Notes under the pieces: model-generated
Seen by the model: the letters and a program-made list of their open reading frames with translations, nothing else
Database searches by the model: none
Told to the model about the DNA's origin: nothing
Assembly (NCBI GenBank): GCA_002179805.1
Contig: NAVB01003426.1
Coordinates: forward strand, 1 to 22,619
From: Acanthamoeba lenticulata
Lineage: Eukaryota; Discosea; Longamoebia; Acanthamoebidae
DNA: 22,619 nucleotides
Reading direction: 5' to 3'
Part shown: piece after piece, positions 17,960 to 22,619 of the stretch
Layout of the letters: each line of letters begins with the position of its first letter
Position numbering within the stretch: the stretch's first letter is position 1
Made by a program: the position numbers and the translations under genes

Positions 17960-18208
17960 GGCTCTCGAATTGCTTCCTTGTTGCTTCAACTACGCAAAAA
18001 AGACCAGATAAAACTGGTGGTTATGTGGAAGGTCATCCAAACCTTCTACCAGTAGTCAAGCAGTCACCTTCATTGGCGAACGCCCTGCGCGGCGGAGCAG
18101 TTGGCCTGCATCCTGGAGGAGTGGCGCCGACGTGGCCTCGGCCATTTTTCTGAAATAAATTAATATATTTAATATCTCTCCAGGCCTGAAGAGGAGGCGC
18201 TGAGCTGC
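17960..18208. other. Intergenic region with probable 5'-UTR intron
   Basis: Upstream of the coiled-coil gene. It has an AT-rich tract (about 18153-18175) running into CTCTCCAG at 18174-18181, then a short GC-rich leader to the ATG at 18209. This looks like the 3' end of an intron in the 5' UTR; the donor is not certain. No coding gene seen. Confidence 0.4.
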
Positions 18209-21200
18209 ATGAATCCACCAACGGGCAGTGCGCCTCCGGGTGGTTGGGCGACTAAGCGGTTGCCCACACCCGCCGGTTCATTCATTGGCAACAAGCGGGC
18301 CAGTGGCACACCAGGTAATTCAATCGTTGCTGAACCAGCGATCGTTGGTTGCCAAGATGAATGAATCTAACGGGTGGGCAGGTGGTGAGACCGATGCGAC
18401 TCCTGCTGTGGCTGCTTCTCCTCCAACCGGGGCCACGACGTGGTCTCCTGCTCGAGTAAAGCGCGCGAGCCAGGTGGAGGAGGCCCGCGATACCGGCACC
18501 GACAACAAGGAGCAACTCCTCTCCAAACTCAAGAACCTCCAGGCCAAGCGCCACGAGCCCCCAGCCCCGACGGCACCCACGTCGACCACTTCATCGACCA
18601 CGTCCTCCTCCACCACGACCACCCAGGCGGGCGCCAAAGCTGTGCCGACGGCGCAAAGGCCTGCCCTGGCCAAGGACGCGCCGCTGCCCACGCCTCCGCC
18701 ATCATCTGCGGCTCCACCCACCAGGCCCGCAGCACGTCCGCGGGTTGGCAAGGAGCTGCCGACCCCGCCAGCGGCCGCCGCCTTTGGAAGCGGCGCAAGG
18801 CCCCCGACTGCCGCGATGACGGGAACTACGACGACAACGACGGCGGCGGTGGCAAAAAATGCTCCGCTGCCTGTGCCGCCGCCTGTGTCATCTGCCCAGC
18901 CCCTGGCCAAGGCCGCGCCGCTGCCCACACCCCCTTCAACACCCTCGGCTCCCTCGGCGTCGCCATCCGTGTCATCCGCCTTGCCGGCGGCGCCACCGCC
19001 CGCTGGGCGCCCCGACAAGCCGCTCCCCGTAGCACCGACACCGCCGGGGGCCAGCACCAGCGGCACCAGCAGCAGTGGTGGCGGTGCTGGCGCTGATGCG
19101 GCGACAGCAGCGGAGGCGAAGCGGCTGCGGGAGCAGCTCGAGGAGCTCTCGGGCGAGCTGAGGGCCAAGCAGGCCCGGATCGACGCGCTCGAGGCCCAGG
19201 TGCGGGACGAGGCCGAGCAGACGCGCGTCGCTATGCTCGCCCACATCGAGAAGCTCAAGGGCGAGATGCAGAAGAAAGCGGCGGATCAGGAGACGAGCCT
19301 CGTGCTCGACGAGCAGCGACGGGCCAACGAGGCGCGGCTAGTCGCCTTACGTGAGCGCGAGCTGCAGCTGGCGGCCGAGTGGGAAACGCGGATGCGCTCG
19401 GCCGACGAGGCCGCCCGCACGCGTGAGCGCGAGCTCGAGGCCACCTGGGCCGACCGCCTCCAGGCCCGCGAGCGCGAGCTGGAACAGGCCGCGACGGACC
19501 AGGTGGCTCGCGCGCTAGAGGCCGAGCGGCATGCGCTGGCCGACGAGCAGGCGGGTGAGGTCAAGCGTCTGCTGGCTGATGCACGCGCGCGGGAGGCTCA
19601 AGCCGTGGCTCAGGCTGAGACCGAGTGGCGCGCCAAGCTCGAGTCGAGCGAGAAGCAGGCCCGGGACGAGGCCGGCCAACTGCGGGTCCAACTCAACGAG
19701 CTGCAGCAGGCCCATGCCAAGGCCCTGCGCACGACCGAGGACCAGGCCGTGGCTCGAGCGGAGGCCGAATGGCGCGCCAAGCTTGAAGCGAGTGAGAAAC
19801 AGGCCGGTGAGACGGCCGGCCAGCTGCAGGTGCAGCTCGACGAGCTCCGGCAGGCCCACCCTGATGCTCTGCGCACGGCCGAGGAGCAGGCTGTGGCCCG
19901 GGTTGAAGCCGAGTGGCGCGCCAAGCTCGAGTCGAGCGAGAAGCAGGCCAGCGACGAGGCCGGGCACCTGCGGGCACAGCTCGACGAGCTGCGGCAGGCC
20001 AGCGGGGAGGTCGGCCGACTGCAAGCACAGCTCGACGAGCTCCGACAGGCCCAAGCTGATGCTCTGCGCACAGCCGAGGAACAGGCCGTGGCCCGGGTCG
20101 AGGCCGAGTGGCGCGCCAAGCTTGAGGCAAGCGAGAAGCAGGCCAGCGACGAGGCCAGCCAACTGCGGGCACAGCTCGACGAGCTTCAACGAACCCACGC
20201 TGATGCCCTGCGCGCGACCGAGGAACAGGCCGTGGCCCGGGTCGAGGCCGAGTGGTGCGCCAAGCTCGACGCGAGCGAGAAGCATGCCAGCGACGAGGCC
20301 AGCCAACTGCGGGCCCAGCTCGACGAGCTCCGCCAGGCTAGTGGCGAAGAGGTCGGCCGACTTCAGGCCCAGCTCGAGGCGAGCGAGAAGAAAGCCAGCG
20401 AGGAGGCCAGTCACCTGCGGGCACAGCTCGACGAGCTGCGGCAGACCCACGCTGATGCCCTGCGAGCGATGGAGGAACAGGCTGTGGCTAGGGAGGCTCA
20501 AGCCGCGGCTCAGGCGGAGACCGAGTGGCGCGTCAAACTCGAGAAAAGCGAGAAGCAGGCCAGCGACGAGGCCGGTCACCTGCGGGCACAGCTCGACGAG
20601 CTCCGCCTGGCCAGCGGGGAGGTCGGTCGACTGCAGGCTCAGCTCGACGAGCTCCGCCAGACTCACGCCGACGCCCTGCGCACGGCTGAGACCGAGTGGC
20701 GAGCCAAGCTTGAGGCCTGCGAAACGCAGGCCGGCAACGAACTGCAGACTCAGCTCGACGAGCTCCAGAAGGTCCACGCTGATGCGCTGCGAACGACCGA
20801 GGAACAGGCCGTGGCTCGTGCCGAAGCCGAGTGGCGCGCCAAGCTCGACGCGAGAGACAAGCAGGCCAGCGACGAGGCCGGTCAGCTGCAGGCTCAGATC
20901 GATGAGCTTCGACAGACTCACGCTAGTGCTCTGCGCGAGGCCGAAGCCGAGTGGCGCGCCAAGCTCGAGGCGAGCGAAAAGCAGGCCAGCGAGAACGCCG
21001 GTCAGCTGCGGGCTCAGCTCGACGAGCTCCGGCAGGTTCACGCGGATGCCCTCCGCACAACTGAGGAGCAGGCCTTGGCTCGAGCGGAGGTCGAGTGGCG
21101 CGCCAAGCTCGAGGCGAGCCAGATTCAAGCCAGCGACGTGGCTGGTCAGCTGCGGGCGCAGCTTGACGAGCTGCGGCAGGCCAGTGGGGAGGTCGGCCGA

Positions 21201-22619
21201 CTACAGGCACAGCTCGACGAGCTCCGCCAGGCCCAGGCCCAAGCCCTGCGTGGGGTCGAGGAGCAGGCTGTGGCCCGAGTCGAAGCCGAGTGGCGCGCCA
21301 AGCTCGACGCGAGCGAGAAACAGGCCGGCGATGAGGCCAACCAACTGCGTGCTCAGCTTGACGATCTTCGACAGGTCCACGCCGATGCTCTGAACAAGGC
21401 CGAGGAACAGACCGTGGCTCGGGTGGAAGCCGAGTGGCGCGCCAAGCTCGAGGCGCGTGACAAGCAGGCCAGCGACGAGGCCAGCCAAATGCGGGTGCAG
21501 CTCGACGAGCTCCGCCAGGCCCACGCTGACGCTCTCCGCGAGGCCGAGACCGGATGGCGCGACAAGCTCGAGGCGAGTGAGAAACAGGCCAACGACGAGG
21601 CCGGTCACCTGCGGGCACAGCTCGACGAGCTCCGACTGGCTAGTGAGGAGGTCGGTCGACTGCAGGCCCAGCTCGACGAGCTGCAGCAGGCCCACGCCCA
21701 AGCCCTGCGCACGACCGAGGAACAGGCCGTGGCTCGGGTGGAAGCCGAGTGGCGCACCAAGCTCGACGCCGGGACGAGCCAAGCAAGCGAGGAAGCCGGC
21801 CAGCTGCGGGCCCAGCTCGACGAGCTCCAGCAGACCCACGCGGCTGCCCTGCGCGCGGCCGACGAGCGCGAGGAGCAGGCCACGGCCCGGGTCGAGGCCG
21901 AGTGGCGCGCCAAGCTCGAGGCCAAGGACGCCGAGCTGGCCAGCCGGAGCCACGAGGCGGTCGAGGCCGAGCAGCGGGCGCGAGCGGCCGAGGACCGCGC
22001 CCAGGCAGCCGAGTCGCAGCTGCGCGACGGGCAGGCCGGGAGAGAGCAGGCCGAGGAGGGCCTGCGGGTGCAGCTCGAGCTGGCCCATGAGCAGCGCATC
22101 GCCGCCGAGACAAGGGAGCAGCAGGCCGCAGCGCGCCTGGCCGAGCTGCAGGCCGAGTTGGCGGCGGTCAAGACAAGCGCCGATGCCGCGCAAGCTGCGT
22201 GGGAAGAGCGCATGACCCAAGCGGCCGCCCAAATGCAGGAGCTCGAGCGGCGGGCGATCGAGGCAGGCGAGGGCCTGGCCGCCGCGCAGACGCGCGTCAC
22301 TGAGCTCGAGAGCCTCCTCAGGGAGCGGGAAGCGCGCGAGCGCGAGGCCGCGGAGGCCCACCGGCGAGCCCTGGACGAGCAGGAGGCCGAGTGGAAGCGG
22401 CGCACGGAGGAGCGCGAGGGCGTTGAGTGGGCCGAGCGCGTGCGCGAGATGGACCGCGCATGGCAGGCCAAGCTGGACGAGCGCGAGGCCGCATGGGAGG
22501 CTCAGCGCGGGGAGGCCGAGCGAGCGTGGCACGCGCGGCTCGAGGCGGCCTTGCACCAGCAGTCGAGCGACGCCGAGCGCGCTCGGGCCGAGGAAGCCGA
22601 GCGACGAGAAACCGAGTGG
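18209..22619 (+). CDS. Giant repetitive coiled-coil protein, 3' end outside window
   Basis: Exon 1 is 18209-18314; exon 2 begins 18382 and stays open without a stop to the last base (1,448 residues in the window). The frame is proved by the phase-1 junction and by heptad-like content. Residues 36-270 are a Pro/Ser/Thr/Ala-rich disordered region with repeated PLPTPP-type words. From about 271 onward the chain is almost wholly Glu/Ala/Gln/Arg/Leu coiled coil. Between 19623 and 21940 it is a near-tandem array of 48-residue units, each with one EWRAKLE core and a QLDELRQ segment. After 21940 the repeats degrade to irregular coiled coil. Likely a cytoskeletal, centrosomal or Golgi-tether-type scaffold, but no specific family is recognised. 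Long frames on the opposite strand and in other frames are by-products of composition. Confidence 0.8.
19623..21940 (+). repeat. In-frame minisatellite-like array, basic unit 144 bp (48 codons)
   Basis: The anchor GAGTGGCGCGCCAAGCT (with variants) starts at 19623, 19767, 19911, 20106, 20250, 20523, 20694, 20829, 20949, 21093, 21288, 21432, 21552, 21747 and 21900. Spacings are 144, 144, 195, 144, 273, 171, 135, 120, 144, 195, 144, 120, 195 and 153, all multiples of three. The 195-bp form equals 144 plus a 51-bp (17-codon) insert encoding an extra VGRLQAQLDELRQ-type segment; the 120-bp form lacks 8 codons (EEQAVARV region). This pattern suits growth by unequal exchange under selection for frame. 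Confidence 0.85.

Noticed and set aside
19531..21393. 620-codon plus-strand frame and large minus-strand frames over the repeat array as genes
   Set aside because: They are off-frame readings of a GC-rich, A/T-poor repeat. The true frame is fixed by the 18314/18382 junction and by unbroken coiled-coil composition to the window end.

Overview
The window looks like nuclear DNA of a free-living amoeba, most probably Acanthamoeba or a close relative. This rests on GC-rich coding sequence with strong G/C third-position bias, genes cut by many short (about 60-100 nt) GT-AG introns, very short intergenic gaps on both strands, and a gene set (ENPP, NUBP2/Cfd1, EMC8/9, U1-C, Clu) that is eukaryotic. 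Exon structures here were built by hand from splice consensus, reading frame and family alignment from memory. Frame sums close for all complete spliced models except one gene with an apparent frameshift.

Layout: (1) 1-1961 (+) 3' part of an ectonucleotide pyrophosphatase/phosphodiesterase; (2) 2093-3326 (-) cytosolic Fe-S scaffold ATPase NUBP2/Cfd1; (3) 3541-4565 (+) ER membrane protein complex subunit EMC8/9; (4) 4781-7090 (-) unrecognised gene whose first exon is split by a mobile element; (5) 5732-7052 a 1,321-bp LTR-type element; (6) 7215-8040 (+) U1 snRNP protein C; (7) 8041-9630 poorly resolved, with a weak minus-strand ORF and a cluster of perfect hairpins; (8) 9631-14327 (+) a 16-exon Clu/TPR protein with an N-terminal membrane anchor; (9) 14490-16177 (+) an ankyrin-like/F-box protein; (10) 16210-17959 (+) a Gfo/Idh/MocA oxidoreductase; (11) 18209 to the window end (+) a very large repetitive coiled-coil protein.

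The most interesting object is the element at 5732-7052. It has two identical 181-bp direct repeats that begin TG and end CA, and a perfect 6-bp target-site duplication (ACTGCA). It carries no reverse transcriptase, but has one 203-codon ORF with A/T-rich codon use unlike the host. A 31-nt segment just inside the 5' repeat is the reverse complement of a segment within that repeat (30/31, the exception forming G-U in RNA). That geometry would suit self-primed reverse transcription. The insertion lies in codon 13 of the minus-strand host gene; removing the element and one duplication copy restores a continuous frame, so this allele is a recent disruption. The 3' repeat ends 162 bp upstream of the U1-C start.

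The other genes form ordinary housekeeping and regulatory neighbourhoods. NUBP2 and EMC8/9 diverge from a 214-bp gap, and gene 4 and U1-C diverged from a 124-bp gap. Four genes from Clu onward are head-to-tail, with only 32 bp between the F-box and oxidoreductase coding regions.
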